A program made the position numbers and the translations under genes. The notes beneath the pieces are model-generated. The model searched no databases. It was not told the DNA's origin and was given only the letters and a program-made list of their open reading frames with translations. A DNA stretch of 64,000 nt from Gracilaria gracilis (taxonomy: Eukaryota; Rhodophyta; Florideophyceae; Gracilariales; Gracilariaceae). Positions 1 through 10,655 of the stretch are shown here, in pieces. Positions within the stretch are counted from its first letter, which is position 1. Every line of letters starts with the position of its first letter. The stretch lies in the NCBI GenBank assembly GCA_030374805.1, contig JARGSG010000194.1, positions 248,001 through 312,000 on the forward strand, written 5' to 3'.

Positions 1-30
1 CCTCAGGCGGAATCTGCTCAGAAAAACTAA
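1..30 (+). CDS. gag: 3' end of gag of Ty3/Gypsy element A (partial)
   Basis: The first ten codons of the window end in TAA at 28-30. In the related element at 25-37 kb the same position, just before pol, is the C-terminus of Gag, which ends with similar Lys-Asn-stop codons. The rest of gag and the 5' LTR of element A lie left of the window. Identification rests on alignment with the second element. Confidence 0.6.
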   Translation, partial: PQAESAQKN

Positions 31-32
31 TT

Positions 33-3000
33 GTGGGAGTCTCCTCTCTTAGAGGGGCGCTCTCAGAGTTGAGGCTGAAGGCGCCCGAGGCGTCCCTGCC
101 TCGCTCCCAGGTCCGAATCCTCTCGAGGAAACAGGCCGTCGAAGACGTGAACTCAGAACACCTTGGTGTTCTTCGTCGACCGTGGATACGGGTAAGAAAT
201 AACCGGTTCCCGGATAGAGTTATGGTGATGGCCAAACGCAATTACAAGGTCTATGCAGACCTTGGCCTTTCACCCCAGTTTATGGTGCGTTATCTCACTG
301 TATTAGATACAGGCGCAGGTCCGAACTTCATTGTTGAGACAGCATTGCCACCCGCCTTGCGGTCACACATTCGCCGTGGCGACATTCGTGACGTCGCTGA
401 CGCGAATAACAACCCGTTGTCAACGGTAGGATACATCGAGTTGGTAATCCGCTTGGGCTCATGCGTGGTGAAGCTCGACTTTGTCGTTTGTCGGTCCCCG
501 GCCGCCCCAGTCATTTTGGGTTGTGACTTTTGCGACCGCTTTGTCGATGCCATTAGGCCCCGCCAGAGGCGTGTTGAAATGGAAGATGGTTCGTCCGTGC
601 CGATTGTTCGTCGTCCTTTGAGGCATGCCTCCAAGAAGCACGTACCTCTACCTGCGGCGCAGGAAGCACCACCGAGTTCTCGGGAATCTACGAAGCTTCG
701 TGTTGCCTCCGCGACACGCGTTTCTCCAGAGTCTCAAGTCTGGGTACAGGTGAATTCCCATCAACACGGTTTACGAATCGTCCAGCCATTGCCGTCGTTG
801 TATGATAAATACTCTCTTGCCATTGCTAATGGAGTGGTCCATATGGAACCGGATAATCCGTTTTACGTGTTGATAGCCAATCTAGGCAAAACAACCCAGT
901 ATCTGGTGAAAAACCAAGTGATTGGCTCGGTCATGCCGCATCCAACTGCGTTCATACCGACGAAGATGACTTCTGCCGATGTGCTCGGAATCGTTCACTC
1001 TAAGGAGGGGGAGGAGTCAGAATCTCATTCGTCTCCGTCGCCGAGTCTCTCGGGTCAGCAGCCTGTTAAGACAGAGAAGACAAGCGTTCCAACGAGTTAC
1101 GACCAATTGGACCCAGTAAGAGAATTGGAAGAACTCGACCTCGGACATGTTCCAGAGACACACCGCAAACGACTGCGCGATATGCTTCGTGAATTCACCA
1201 CAATGTGGGATGGTTCTCTCGGAGAAATAAATACCACGGAACACCGGATTGATCTCCTTCCCAACTCTCGGCCAGTAGCCCAACATCCGTACAGGGCGGG
1301 GCCCAAGGCCAGAGAAGAAGAGCAATTTCAGGTAGACAAGATGCTCCTTGCAGGAGTCATAGAACCGGCACATTCGCCGTGGGCATCACCAGTGGTACTG
1401 GCTCCGAAACCGGATGGTTCCTGGCGCTTCTGTATCGATTATCGTCGTCTAAACGCTCCTACCGTCAAGGACGTGTACCCTATTCCACGTATGGATGAAT
1501 ACATCGATTCTCTCGGAAATGCTACCGTATGCACGGCATTGGATGCTAACTGGGGATACTGGCAAGTTCCAGTGAGAAAGGAGGATCAGGACAAGACAGC
1601 GTTTGTCTGCCACTCTGGCCTCTACCGTTTTAAACGGATGCCCTTTGGGTTAACCAATGCTCCCGCTACTTTTCAGCGTGCTATTGATATCCTACTGGCC
1701 CGCTTCAAGTGGCGTACTTGTCTCGTCTACCTTGACGACGTCATTGTATTCTCAGATAATCTGGATGATCACCTCACACATGTGAGAGACATAATGGCCA
1801 CGTTACGGGACGCCGGAGTGACACTCAAGCTGAGGAAATGCGAATTCTTCACGGATACAGTCAAGTATTTGGGTCACATAATCCGTCCAGGACGTGTCGT
1901 AATCGAGGAAGCTCGTGTGAAGTCGCCGAAACAGGCCACAGAACCGACTACCCAGACCGAACTGAGATCCTTTCTAGGATTAGTCAACGTCTATAGACGG
2001 TTTATTCCCAACTTCGCGGACATCGCGGCACCTCTCAACGCGCTCCTGCGGAAGGGTCAACCGCCTAAGTTGGACCCATTCACGTCTACTCAGACGGAAG
2101 CCTTTAACTCTCTCAAAGAGGCTGTAACCACGGCACCAGTATTGTCACTACCGAAACCGGGACTTTCATATACCGTGGACACGGATTCTAGTGACTACCA
2201 GGTAGGCTGCGCCTTATTTCGAACCACCCCAGAGAAGGAACGCAAGCCAATTGGGTACTGGTCCCGTTCGTTGAACGTGCATGAGAAGAATTACTCCGTC
2301 TCGGAGAAGGAATGTCTTGCAGTAGTGTGGGCATTATGCACACTACGCCCCTACCTCATGGGTGCTCATTTCACCGTTTACACGGATCACTCATCATTGA
2401 GATGGCTACTCTCCATATCGGAGCCTTCAGGCCGCTTAATGCGTTGGAGACTGCGTCTTGCAGAGTTCGAATTCGACGTCACCTACAAGAAGGGCGCCAA
2501 CAATACACAAGCCGACGCCCTTTCTCGCCTACCCACCACAGGGGAAGCGTTAGCCGTCGATGACGAGGAAATACCCTGCTTTGCAGTTGACGACTACACC
2601 GCAGGTGAACTGGAGGATATCGAAGAGGAATGGCCAGACGAACTTGATTTTGACCAGAAACTGGACGACCTACTCGCTGTCAGCGAAAGTGTGAACCCCC
2701 TACCAGGGAACTTCGTACCCGTCACAACGGAGGAGATGGTTAGGGAACAGTTCAGCGATCCCTACTGCACGAAGATTCGGGCGCAACTCAATGGAGGAGC
2801 TGATCTCCCCTTTCGGGTGAATGATATTGGATACCTCGTTCGCACGGTAACTGGAAACCCACAAATAGTGGTGCCACACGCCCTACAATCTCGGGTGTTA
2901 CACTTATCACACTTATCACACTATGCTAAACTTAGTGGTCACGTCGGAGGACGGAAACTGTACCTTAAATTGCGAAGGAAATTCTACTGGCCAGCAATGG

Positions 3001-3077
3001 CTATGGATTGCTACGCAACTGTGCGGTTCTGCCCCGAGTGTGCTCGGAATCGCGTCGCCGCCATGCGACGAAGTTGA
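33..3077 (+). CDS. pol: Ty3/Gypsy element A, Pol part 1: protease, reverse transcriptase, RNase H, integrase zinc domain
   Basis: Open for 1014 codons. Visible in order: an aspartic protease site LDTGAG near residue 92; reverse transcriptase with FCIDYRRLN near 466 and YLDD near 565; RNase H with DTDSS near 714, the EKECLAVVWAL helix and YTDHSSLRWL; and the His/Cys zinc-binding start of integrase near 957-1003. It copies element RNA into DNA within virus-like particles. The first codon is GTG where the sister element has ATG, so the natural start is probably lost or lies elsewhere. A 9-bp tandem duplication near 2,900 adds three residues between the zinc-domain histidines. The frame closes at 3,077, just before the integrase core, which continues in another frame. 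The domain order protease-RT-RNase H-integrase is that of Ty3/Gypsy. Confidence 0.9.
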   Translation: MGVSSLRGALSELRLKAPEASLPRSQVRILSRKQAVEDVNSEHLGVLRRPWIRVRNNRFPDRVMVMAKRNYKVYADLGLSPQFMVRYLTVLDTGAGPNFIVETALPPALRSHIRRGDIRDVADANNNPLSTVGYIELVIRLGSCVVKLDFVVCRSPAAPVILGCDFCDRFVDAIRPRQRRVEMEDGSSVPIVRRPLRHASKKHVPLPAAQEAPPSSRESTKLRVASATRVSPESQVWVQVNSHQHGLRIVQPLPSLYDKYSLAIANGVVHMEPDNPFYVLIANLGKTTQYLVKNQVIGSVMPHPTAFIPTKMTSADVLGIVHSKEGEESESHSSPSPSLSGQQPVKTEKTSVPTSYDQLDPVRELEELDLGHVPETHRKRLRDMLREFTTMWDGSLGEINTTEHRIDLLPNSRPVAQHPYRAGPKAREEEQFQVDKMLLAGVIEPAHSPWASPVVLAPKPDGSWRFCIDYRRLNAPTVKDVYPIPRMDEYIDSLGNATVCTALDANWGYWQVPVRKEDQDKTAFVCHSGLYRFKRMPFGLTNAPATFQRAIDILLARFKWRTCLVYLDDVIVFSDNLDDHLTHVRDIMATLRDAGVTLKLRKCEFFTDTVKYLGHIIRPGRVVIEEARVKSPKQATEPTTQTELRSFLGLVNVYRRFIPNFADIAAPLNALLRKGQPPKLDPFTSTQTEAFNSLKEAVTTAPVLSLPKPGLSYTVDTDSSDYQVGCALFRTTPEKERKPIGYWSRSLNVHEKNYSVSEKECLAVVWALCTLRPYLMGAHFTVYTDHSSLRWLLSISEPSGRLMRWRLRLAEFEFDVTYKKGANNTQADALSRLPTTGEALAVDDEEIPCFAVDDYTAGELEDIEEEWPDELDFDQKLDDLLAVSESVNPLPGNFVPVTTEEMVREQFSDPYCTKIRAQLNGGADLPFRVNDIGYLVRTVTGNPQIVVPHALQSRVLHLSHLSHYAKLSGHVGGRKLYLKLRRKFYWPAMAMDCYATVRFCPECARNRVAAMRRS

Positions 3078-5293
3078 AGCTCTTCCCCGCAAGGGCGCCC
3101 CTGGAATTCGTAGCTATCGATATTTTGGGACCGTTCCTCGCTACTAAGCGGCGTAACAAGTTTTTACTCGTGATCACCGATCGTTTCTCGAAGCTCGTTC
3201 GTACCGTACCCTTACGGAGAATCACGTCATTGACGGTGGCGCAAGCATTCGTCACCCATTGGGCATTCGTTTACGGTCCACCGGTGAATCTACTCTCCGA
3301 CAACGGGAAACAGTTTGCCTCCCGGTTCTTCGGGGATGTATGCAGAATTCTGGATGTCAAGAATCTCTTCACGACAACCTGCCACCCCCAGTGTAATGGG
3401 CAGGCTGAACGGTTTAAGCGGAGGCTGTCAGCAGCACTCCGTTCATACGTAGCCGATCACCCCACCACGTGGGACCTGTTCACCGATGCGCTGACATTCG
3501 CATACAACACTCAGGTACACCGTACTACGGGATTAACTCCATTTGAATTGGTTCTGTCTCGCACCCCACCGCCCGTGGCGCTCGAAGCACAGCCAACGCT
3601 GGATCAATTTTCTTCGACGAAGGGATACAGGGAAACCTGGAAGACATGGCTTACCAAGCTGTTCCCTGCAGCACAACGGTCAATGGCCCGGTCACAAGCC
3701 GTGTATAAGCGTGATTTCGATCAGCGAGCCCCTCGAAGACCACCCGCCCTTAAAGAAGGGGACTATGTGTTCATCCGTAAGGAGTATTGGAACCCAGGCA
3801 AGGAGAAACGCCACAAGCTCTCACCCGTCGCCGACGGTCCTTTCAAAACAATTGCTGTGGAATCCGACACTGTCGTAGTGGAGATGGGTCAGCAACACGA
3901 ACGCATTTCCCGCGATCGCGTGGTTTTCGCACCCCCGCCCGCGGGAAACGACCCATCAAGTGAAAATTCTACCGCAGAAGCGGAAACGAACACTACGGAC
4001 ACACCGGACCCACCCCCGATCAACCGCCCTAGGGAGGTACCACACCCAAGTAGGGGACTCTCGGATTTGCCGATGCTATCGGACTTTACGCGCCCTGGCG
4101 CTTCGCTGTCTGAAGCCCCACCGCCTGGCGTAATTATTCGCCGCCTTGGCGCGTTGACACCCACTCCCCATGTCGCTCCATCTAAGGAGGTGGAGGGACT
4201 CGTTGATCGTCATGCTTCCGCGCTGTCGCGTGAGGAACACCGTGTGGCACGGAAGAGAGACACCGCTTATGCGCAATCCAAGCCCTCTCGGGAGCCCGAC
4301 GTCTCGTCAAGGTCGCCTTGCATCAACGCAGAAGCGGAATCGTCACCAGACACTACCGCCGTGCGGGACAGGACCGAGGAGACTCAGTCGTTACCGGCGA
4401 AGCCGTTGCCCACGCCGCATAGCGCGCCTGGAGTGACTACGTCGCATAACGGAGTGGAAATACCGCCTAAGGCGCCGTTGAGCTCGCATGTCCAAGACGG
4501 AGAAGAGTCGTCGGAGACTAAGTCGCCCAACACGCCTGAGGCGGGCCACACCGCGGACACGTCGCTGAATGCCCAGCAGGGAAGTGCCAACCGTAGGACA
4601 CGGACTACACCTGTAAGGGAGATCAGCTCAGCGAGCGAACCACGTCGACAAACCGAGCTGACACCTCCCGTGCATACGGAGGCGGAACACGCCACGGCGC
4701 AGACCAATGAAGGCCACCCGTTGACCACGTCACGTACCACCACGGCGAGACCGGTTCAATCAGGGTTACCGTTGACGCGAGCGCGTTCGACGCCACACAC
4801 AACTCCGTCGAAACGGTTGCTACCACGCAAACTTGCGGTACGCCCACCTGGGACTCCTGCGGGAGAAGGAACTCTACGGGAACAAGGAAACGGGAACACC
4901 GACACCGCGAGACGCGTGACCACCGACCCAAGTAGGGGACCACACCGCAAAGATACAGTTCCACCAACCTTGTTGGACACACCTCGGTCTAACCGGAGCA
5001 CCGACGCAGTGCCACACACGATGAAGCCGCCGGAGAGCTCTCCGAAGCAGGATGTCGTAGTCACACGGCAAGGCCGGGAAGTCTTCCGACAGGAGTTCGT
5101 AGTCGACCACATAGTGGAACACTCATACCACCCGTTGGGGTACATACAGTATCTCGTACGTTGGTACGGCTACGGACCCGAGGCTGACTCGGATGAGCCA
5201 ATCGAGCATCTCCCACGATCGAAAGTGGTGCAGTACCATCGGCGTACTCTCACGGGTCTCCCGGCGACAATTTTCAACGCCCAAGTGGGATAA
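3008..5293 (+). CDS. pol: Ty3/Gypsy element A, Pol part 2: integrase core and C-terminal chromodomain
   Basis: Coding sense begins near 3,050, where the preceding frame ends; a one-base frame change separates the two halves. The sister element is continuous here. The integrase core keeps all three catalytic acids: D in AIDILG (residue 38), D in LLSDNG (98) and E in GQAERF (134), with the usual 35-residue D-E spacing. It is followed by a GPF-type module, about 350 residues of Pro/Ser/Thr/Arg-rich low-complexity sequence, and a chromodomain (FVVDHIVEH..YLVRWYGYG..) in the last 75 residues, which in chromoviruses steers insertion to marked chromatin. The second cage position has Ser (ADSDEP) where Trp is usual. 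The stop is 5,291-5,293. The frame break makes autonomous activity unlikely unless frameshifting occurs. Confidence 0.88.
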   Translation: MLRNCAVLPRVCSESRRRHATKLKLFPARAPLEFVAIDILGPFLATKRRNKFLLVITDRFSKLVRTVPLRRITSLTVAQAFVTHWAFVYGPPVNLLSDNGKQFASRFFGDVCRILDVKNLFTTTCHPQCNGQAERFKRRLSAALRSYVADHPTTWDLFTDALTFAYNTQVHRTTGLTPFELVLSRTPPPVALEAQPTLDQFSSTKGYRETWKTWLTKLFPAAQRSMARSQAVYKRDFDQRAPRRPPALKEGDYVFIRKEYWNPGKEKRHKLSPVADGPFKTIAVESDTVVVEMGQQHERISRDRVVFAPPPAGNDPSSENSTAEAETNTTDTPDPPPINRPREVPHPSRGLSDLPMLSDFTRPGASLSEAPPPGVIIRRLGALTPTPHVAPSKEVEGLVDRHASALSREEHRVARKRDTAYAQSKPSREPDVSSRSPCINAEAESSPDTTAVRDRTEETQSLPAKPLPTPHSAPGVTTSHNGVEIPPKAPLSSHVQDGEESSETKSPNTPEAGHTADTSLNAQQGSANRRTRTTPVREISSASEPRRQTELTPPVHTEAEHATAQTNEGHPLTTSRTTTARPVQSGLPLTRARSTPHTTPSKRLLPRKLAVRPPGTPAGEGTLREQGNGNTDTARRVTTDPSRGPHRKDTVPPTLLDTPRSNRSTDAVPHTMKPPESSPKQDVVVTRQGREVFRQEFVVDHIVEHSYHPLGYIQYLVRWYGYGPEADSDEPIEHLPRSKVVQYHRRTLTGLPATIFNAQVG

Positions 5294-5419
5294 CACGCCC
5301 CGAAAAGGAAGAAGCTAGCTCACCTAGAAGGAAGTTGAGAAGTGGGAGAAGACGAAACTGGCACTTGGGAAAGGAAAAATATACGTCATAGACGGAAGTA
5401 GGTTCAATGGCCATCGAGG

Positions 5420-7443
5420 CTATATCCTACAACAACACCGCATAGCGGGAATCAGGTGGAAGATGGACTTAGCCCCCGACCCTTGGTTGGAGTGGCCCCG
5501 AGCGCTCTCACCAGTACCCCTATTGCTGGGATTGGATCCGCCAGTAAGGCGTGCAGCCAACGCGTCCCGCATTGCGGCGACGTCCCCGCTCGCGACAGTG
5601 GCGGAAAGCCCAACTCCTCGGAGGAACTGAGCGATCACAGCCGCCTCACCGGTTCCACCCCCAGAGAGGAGGACGGCAGGCACCTCGATCACCTCTGGTT
5701 CGTCCGGAAGGGAAGCCACCACGGCACCTACCGACGAAGGGTCGGGCGCCGGTGGATTCACCGGCTCAGCCGTCGCCATTCCCGGCGCTGCCGTGTCATT
5801 GGAGGTCGGCTCAACCGCGTTGGCGGAAGAAACCTCTTCGACTCTGTCGTCATCATACCCCATCTCGGGTTCGTCGTCCATAATTTGGTCGTCATCACCG
5901 CCGTAGGCTTGGTAAAAATCGTCAGCATCGACGAAGCCAACGGGATGCCCGTAAGGGATATACCTCGGAGCCATCCGGAGAGCTGCCGCTTCAGCTGCGG
6001 TGATCTCTTGCACCTCCCAGGGATTGAAAAAGATAAAGTCCCCCGCCAATGGCGTGCATCGTCCCGGAGACCGGTCGAAACCGCCGTCCTCGTGACCGCC
6101 GCCGCTCTGAGCGAAGGGCACGCCGGCCCAATCACCTCGGTCGACTACGTCGAGGAGTCCACGAACTTCTTCGGCATTGTTTTCACCTCCCAGAGGGATC
6201 CGCAACGAGATTCCTCGGATGCACGCACGAAGGCGAGGCGGGACATACCACAGTCGATACTGGTCATATACTTCCCATAGGAGGTAAGCCGCGGTACCAC
6301 AGTCCGGAATACGGATCCTCGATGAGGCAGGAGCCAAGATAGGAGAGGACCGGGGGCAACTCCACGTAGCACCCGCGACACACCTCCACCGAGACCCACC
6401 AAATGGAAATGGGAACATAACGGCCCAGCCGGTGATTGTGCCGGATTCGATTGATCTCCGTGTTTTGATACGTGACGAGAAACCCGAAACGGGAACGCGC
6501 ACGGCGCTCATCGCGGATGAAGTTCTGTAACCACCGCGAACGGGACTCCCGGCGAAGATACCTGAACTCCGCCCGGATGATGGGATGAATCCAACACACC
6601 GCCTCCTGGCGTACACTAGGACGTCCTCTCCAGGAATAAGTCTCAACCACCGCTAAGCGGGTGCAGTACGAAATCTCGCCTTGAGTACGGTACAACCGGA
6701 GATCAAAGCTGATGGAATCAGGAATTGGGAACTCGAAGTTCGCCCGGCTCTGCCGCGCATAGCCCAAGCGAACCAATGCCGCCTGAGCGGAAGCCAGCGA
6801 CTAGCCGGAACGCCGCAAGATTGCGTGAGGAGGAATGGCAACCCGTCGACGCCAATCCCACGAAATGGTGACTAACTCCGGAAGATCCCCGGGAAGGCGA
6901 TCAGTACCGTCCGCATAGGACGCGATGAGCTCCTCGTTGAAAACGGCTGTAGGATGAAACCACGGAGCAGTCCGGAAGAGATGCGCGTGAACGCGAGGGT
7001 TCAGCCCGACGAGCTCATCGTAGGAAGGCCACGGCACTTCCTTGCATGACGTGACCATGGGGCTGCTGCCCCGGAGGGAGAATGTGCCCGCCACTGGCAT
7101 TGAGTCCCTGGGACGCCCCAGAAGCATTGCCGCTTTGCGGAAGAGGCACAGAACGAAATCCGGAGAAGTATCCCGAGTTCGGAGGTTGACCGCTCATCGT
7201 GCGAGGCACTCGAGGAACGGGAAGGTTGGTAGTACGACCGCGAGAGCGAGTTGAAGACTGTGGTGAACAGGGTTGATCGTAGCGGGAGCGAGGTTTGCAC
7301 TTTGGAGTGGTAGTGACTTGGTCTTCGCGAGGCGAGATGGAATCCGAAGACTTCGGGGATGCGCTTTTATGCCCACGGTTGGGAGTTCGACCCGCCGTCG
7401 CGACGGCGTGGCTCACTCTTAAGTAGGGGGATATGAAGGACAA
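5420..7443 (-). pseudogene. Antisense ORF of element A, between pol and the 3' LTR
   Basis: A reverse-strand gene reads from about 7,443 down to 5,420 through several open frames (7,443-7,015; 7,127-6,801; 6,776-6,264; 6,646-5,420). They are separated by at least two frame changes and one TAG near 6,800. The predicted protein starts with a Pro/Ser/Gln-rich region containing SGYFSGFRSVPL. Next come WFHPTAVFNEELIASYA, RAEFRYLRR, VEVCRGCYVELPP, DPYSGLW, YDQYRLWYVPP and YGHPVGFVDADDFY, and then a long acidic, Pro-rich tail. The same blocks occur in the same order in the family B element (34,006-35,918), which shows the reverse strand is the coding one. No known domain, transmembrane segment or zinc finger is recognised. 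The breaks may be decay or unseen introns. Confidence 0.7.
7421..7433 (+). other. Candidate polypurine tract of element A
   Basis: The sequence AAGTAGGGGGATA lies directly before a TG dinucleotide taken as the 3' LTR start. The family B element has AAGGAGGGAGAGA in the equivalent place. This would prime plus-strand DNA synthesis. The call depends on the LTR start being right. Confidence 0.4.
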
Positions 7444-8283
7444 GACTTCTTGGAGGCGATTTGAGGTACTTAGTTAATTTCCGCATCATGCGTTAGTAGA
7501 TATATATGAGCTACACCGCTATTAGCGTGTCGCCTCGCTGAGGTAATTTCCACATATGTACACGTGGATTGCACGGCTCGAGGTGCCGCTTAGCGGGTGT
7601 GACTAGCACACGTGTAGCACGGATATGCCGGAGGCAGTGCACCCAGCATTGCTGTATTTACTCAGACATTTTATAGATTATTTTGCCGAGCGCACCCACT
7701 GTCAGTGGTACGCCGAGCTCAGTACTTAGAGGGTTGAGCATCGCTCTCCCAAGTAAATTGCCCTTTGCTAAGCAAGGGCTTTTGGCTCTAACTATCACGC
7801 CTTCGCGGACTGTTCACCTCCAAGTGGAGTGACGACCGCGTTGTTTACGTATAGTTACCCACCCTTGTGGCGCTTAGAGTATAACCACTATTTGTGTGTC
7901 TCGTTCCGACCTATTGTCGTATACTCGCCCCTGTATTGGGTTTGCTTTACTCTCTCTTTTTCCCCCACTCTGGTGGCTTGCCTTCTCCCCTTTTTGGGTT
8001 TGCCTTTTTGCCCTGTTTGCAGTGGCCCGTTTCCGACACCTTGTCGTTGTCGTGCTACTCTCTTTCGAGGACTCATCTCGTGACGGTGTGAACACGTGGA
8101 TCTCTACCGACTACTAACCAGCCCCACGCTCCGACGCTTGTCGTGGTGGTTTGACCTCGGATTTACACCCGGCTTAGATGTGTCATTCCCGGAGTGCTCC
8201 GTTCGCTGTGCTGCCCTGTCGAGGGGAAGATTCCGAACGTCTTCGTGAGCTTGCGCTTTTCCCGCCAAAGGCGTTGCTCCACA
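7434..8283 (+). repeat. 3' LTR of element A (5' boundary approximate)
   Basis: The right end is well placed: sequence ending GCTCCACA at 8,283 is followed at 8,284 by DNA that matches the middle of another LTR in antisense. The left end is placed after the purine tract and is uncertain, because the right end GCTCCACA would predict a TGTGGAGC start that I do not see. The segment contains pyrimidine-rich stretches and a short block (TTTACACCCGGCT) shared with the family B LTR. The matching 5' LTR is outside the window. Confidence 0.5.
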
Positions 8284-9141
8284 TAACCTGCAGAGGTAAG
8301 GAAGAGCGTGGGCCTAGAGAGGAATTACTGGCGACGGATCAAAAAAGAACGAGTCCAGAAGTGGAACGATCGGTGCCGTAAGACGGTGTAGTGCTCCTAC
8401 AGAGAACCACGCGAGCGAAGCTACGGTCCGTGCCAACGGCGGGGACAGGGCCGATAGCAGAACGAGACACACCCACACACGTGTGTCCAAATATAACTCT
8501 ATACAGAGGCGGAAGCGAGACCTGCACCAGGAAAATAATGAACTGAACAACGATCTATTTGTTGTCGGTGAACGGCAACAAATAAAAACTGATACTGGGG
8601 TAATTGGCGAAACAAGCCAGAAACTGGTAGTAAAGAACTTTCTTAGGGACCCTAAGGGGTGATTGTACCGAGACCAGTGATGTTTACTCTCTTTAGAGAA
8701 GTCGTGAACCTACGTAGGCAGTTGCAGTCATAGCCCAGTTTTCGGGATGAAGACCACGTACTTCAGAAAGAAGATACGACTCAAGTGAGTTTTACTTAGT
8801 GGCTCCAGCGCGAGATCGCCCGAGCGTATATACTATCTACTGTATCTAGGGCTCCGCACTCCCATGAGGGCTCTAAACGTCGACAACCCAGTGTCAGGGT
8901 GCCAAGTATCTACCCGGCGGGTGTGACGCCAAATATTTGGACAAATATGCCACAAGGCCCTACTGTACACCTATTTCATAGGTTCTATCCCTGATTCACC
9001 TAACAAGGTACGCCCCAACAATATATCCAATTTCACCCGAAACGGGGTCCATATTCATAGTCTGTCACATCAGGACTCAATAAGTAAAGCTGCATTATGA
9101 GAACCTTCATTGTGTTGACATGTGATTTCCATTGCTCCACA
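8284..9141 (-). repeat. Truncated LTR of retrotransposon family B, antisense
   Basis: This is the reverse complement of the first 860 or so bases of the 997-bp LTRs at 25,050 and 35,992. It ends at 9,141 with the complement of the LTR start TGTGGAGCAATGG. The last ~140 bases of the LTR are missing exactly where element A ends, so element A appears to have inserted into this LTR. Whether it is a solo LTR or part of an element lying left of the window cannot be told. Confidence 0.85.
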
Positions 9142-9658
9142 ATTCCGAAACACAGGCACGTTCATTTATGAGAATGCAAAGGCATTGGTACAGCCGTTGG
9201 AGTACTTGTTTGCGGCTGATGATGTAAACGAATCTAAACTTGATGTTGTGACGGAATTATACCATATATCAAAACGGTTTTTGTTTCGTGAAGGAGTTGT
9301 ACAAGAGCCTGATGTAATCCACGTAAACACAGAACACGGAGCCAATTTGACAAATGATGCGGTGGTTTTGGCATTAAGGCAACGCAATCGTAGGCAAAAC
9401 GCTGTATTCAACAAAAAGCGAGTTAAAGAGGTGGCGTTTGAAACTGCTCCCGACTTGAGACGTCTGTAAGAGCTAGCGTCTAAGCTCATTTTGATGCGCA
9501 GTCAGTTGAATCGATCGCGGGCAAGGCGGCGACAACAACGCCGGATGCCAACTACGGCTATTTGGCAAACCGCTGGCGCACGTTCAGGGGAATTGCTTAC
9601 GGGTCCCAGCATGCGGAGTTCAGGAGCAGCTCTAATTGGATGTTACGAGGCAATATAA
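9142..9658 (+). pseudogene. Unidentified coding remnant with an internal stop
   Basis: One frame is open from the LTR edge to a TAA at 9,467-9,469 and then stays open to TAA at 9,656. The encoded sequence is charged and looks helical, with Arg/Lys/Gln-rich segments (VLALRQRNRR, RRRQQRR). There is no ATG near the left edge; the apparent start lies inside the LTR. The family B LTR seems to have cut off the 5' part. It may be a piece of a transposon protein, but I recognise no domain. Nothing coding is seen from 9,659 to 9,984. Confidence 0.3.
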
Positions 9659-9984
9659 CGATACCTATAAGATCAAACGCCTAAGGCAAAAGATATTTTA
9701 TCTCAGGTTAGAGCATATGTGCAATTTTACGGTCTGTGTTATAGAGTCTTTTATGTTATTTAGCTGAGCATCGCTTTGTATACTTGCTCTGGTCTTTCTT
9801 GCCGAACTTTGTCTCTGCCTGGTCTTGTGATCTGGGTTAAAGAAGAACGCAAACCGACAGAGATTGGCCAAGCTACAGTTAATCTTTTACGTTGCGTTCT
9901 GGAAAGTGATCATATCCCACCATTGGGGCACTCTACGTTAACTCGTAAATAAAGTCATGGAACGGGCCTTCGTTCCTCGAGAAT

Positions 9985-10252
9985 CTAGTCTGACGGCTGC
10001 TCGACACCTCTCACACTGTCACACGGGGACGAGGTTGTCCACGCGGGTACCGTATGCGTCGTTGTACACCAGGTACATGTATACACGCTGACGACCATGT
10101 CCACGTTCCCTAGAGCACTCCAGCAGTGCAGCACAGTTAGCACCGCGCCCCCTTCGCCGCGATCAAACTGTCAGTTTGATGGATGACGCAAATGCGATTG
10201 TTTACAAAATGTCGACTCATGCTACCGCGTTTAAAGCACATGCCACAGCCAT
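9985..10252. repeat. Left fragment of duplicated segment, copy 1
   Basis: Noncoding DNA matching 20,541-20,793 in order and orientation; shared blocks include GCACTCCAGCAGTGCAGCAC and AAATGTCGACTCATGCTA with small changes. The match stops at ...ACAGCCAT (10,252) and resumes at 16,555 with ATGCACTTGCCTC. Copy 2 runs through uninterrupted, so the intervening 6.3 kb is an insertion. Confidence 0.7.
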
Positions 10253-10655
10253 CATCGCCGACTACCACCGTGTTCCTGCCGGTAGATTTTGAAGCTCCCT
10301 GTGAAAATTTTTTTGCGTTCCTTATGGAAGGCCCAGCGACGGTCGGACAGACGTCCAACGCACCACCCACGGGAACTGCCTGACACCCTCGCCTGCAAGC
10401 TCATGTACCATTGTCCCAGGATTGCTACAGCAGATACCTGCGTATGAATCAGCACAACGATATTGAAAAAGCTTGTCCTCTTGCACAAGCAAAACAAGCT
10501 CATTGCGACCGTTCTCAAACAGAAACAATCGACAAGTTTAATATCAATAACAAACTAAAAGTAGTCTCCACTTACAATGCGTACTACTTCTTCAATGCAA
10601 CGTCGAGGACAGAAAACGCGTTTTGTTAACATAAGAACTGGTTCTCACAGTACTA

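Noticed and set aside
1017..1373. Reverse-strand ORF within pol of element A
   Set aside because: Shadow of the Pol frame with no domain and no counterpart in the sister element.
4384..5145. Reverse-strand ORFs opposite the element A linker
   Set aside because: They arise opposite a GC-rich, low-complexity Pro/Thr/Arg linker; family B has no equivalent.
5456..6280. Forward-strand ORF of 274 codons after element A pol
   Set aside because: It overlaps the reverse-strand gene. The reverse translation, not this one, is conserved in family B.
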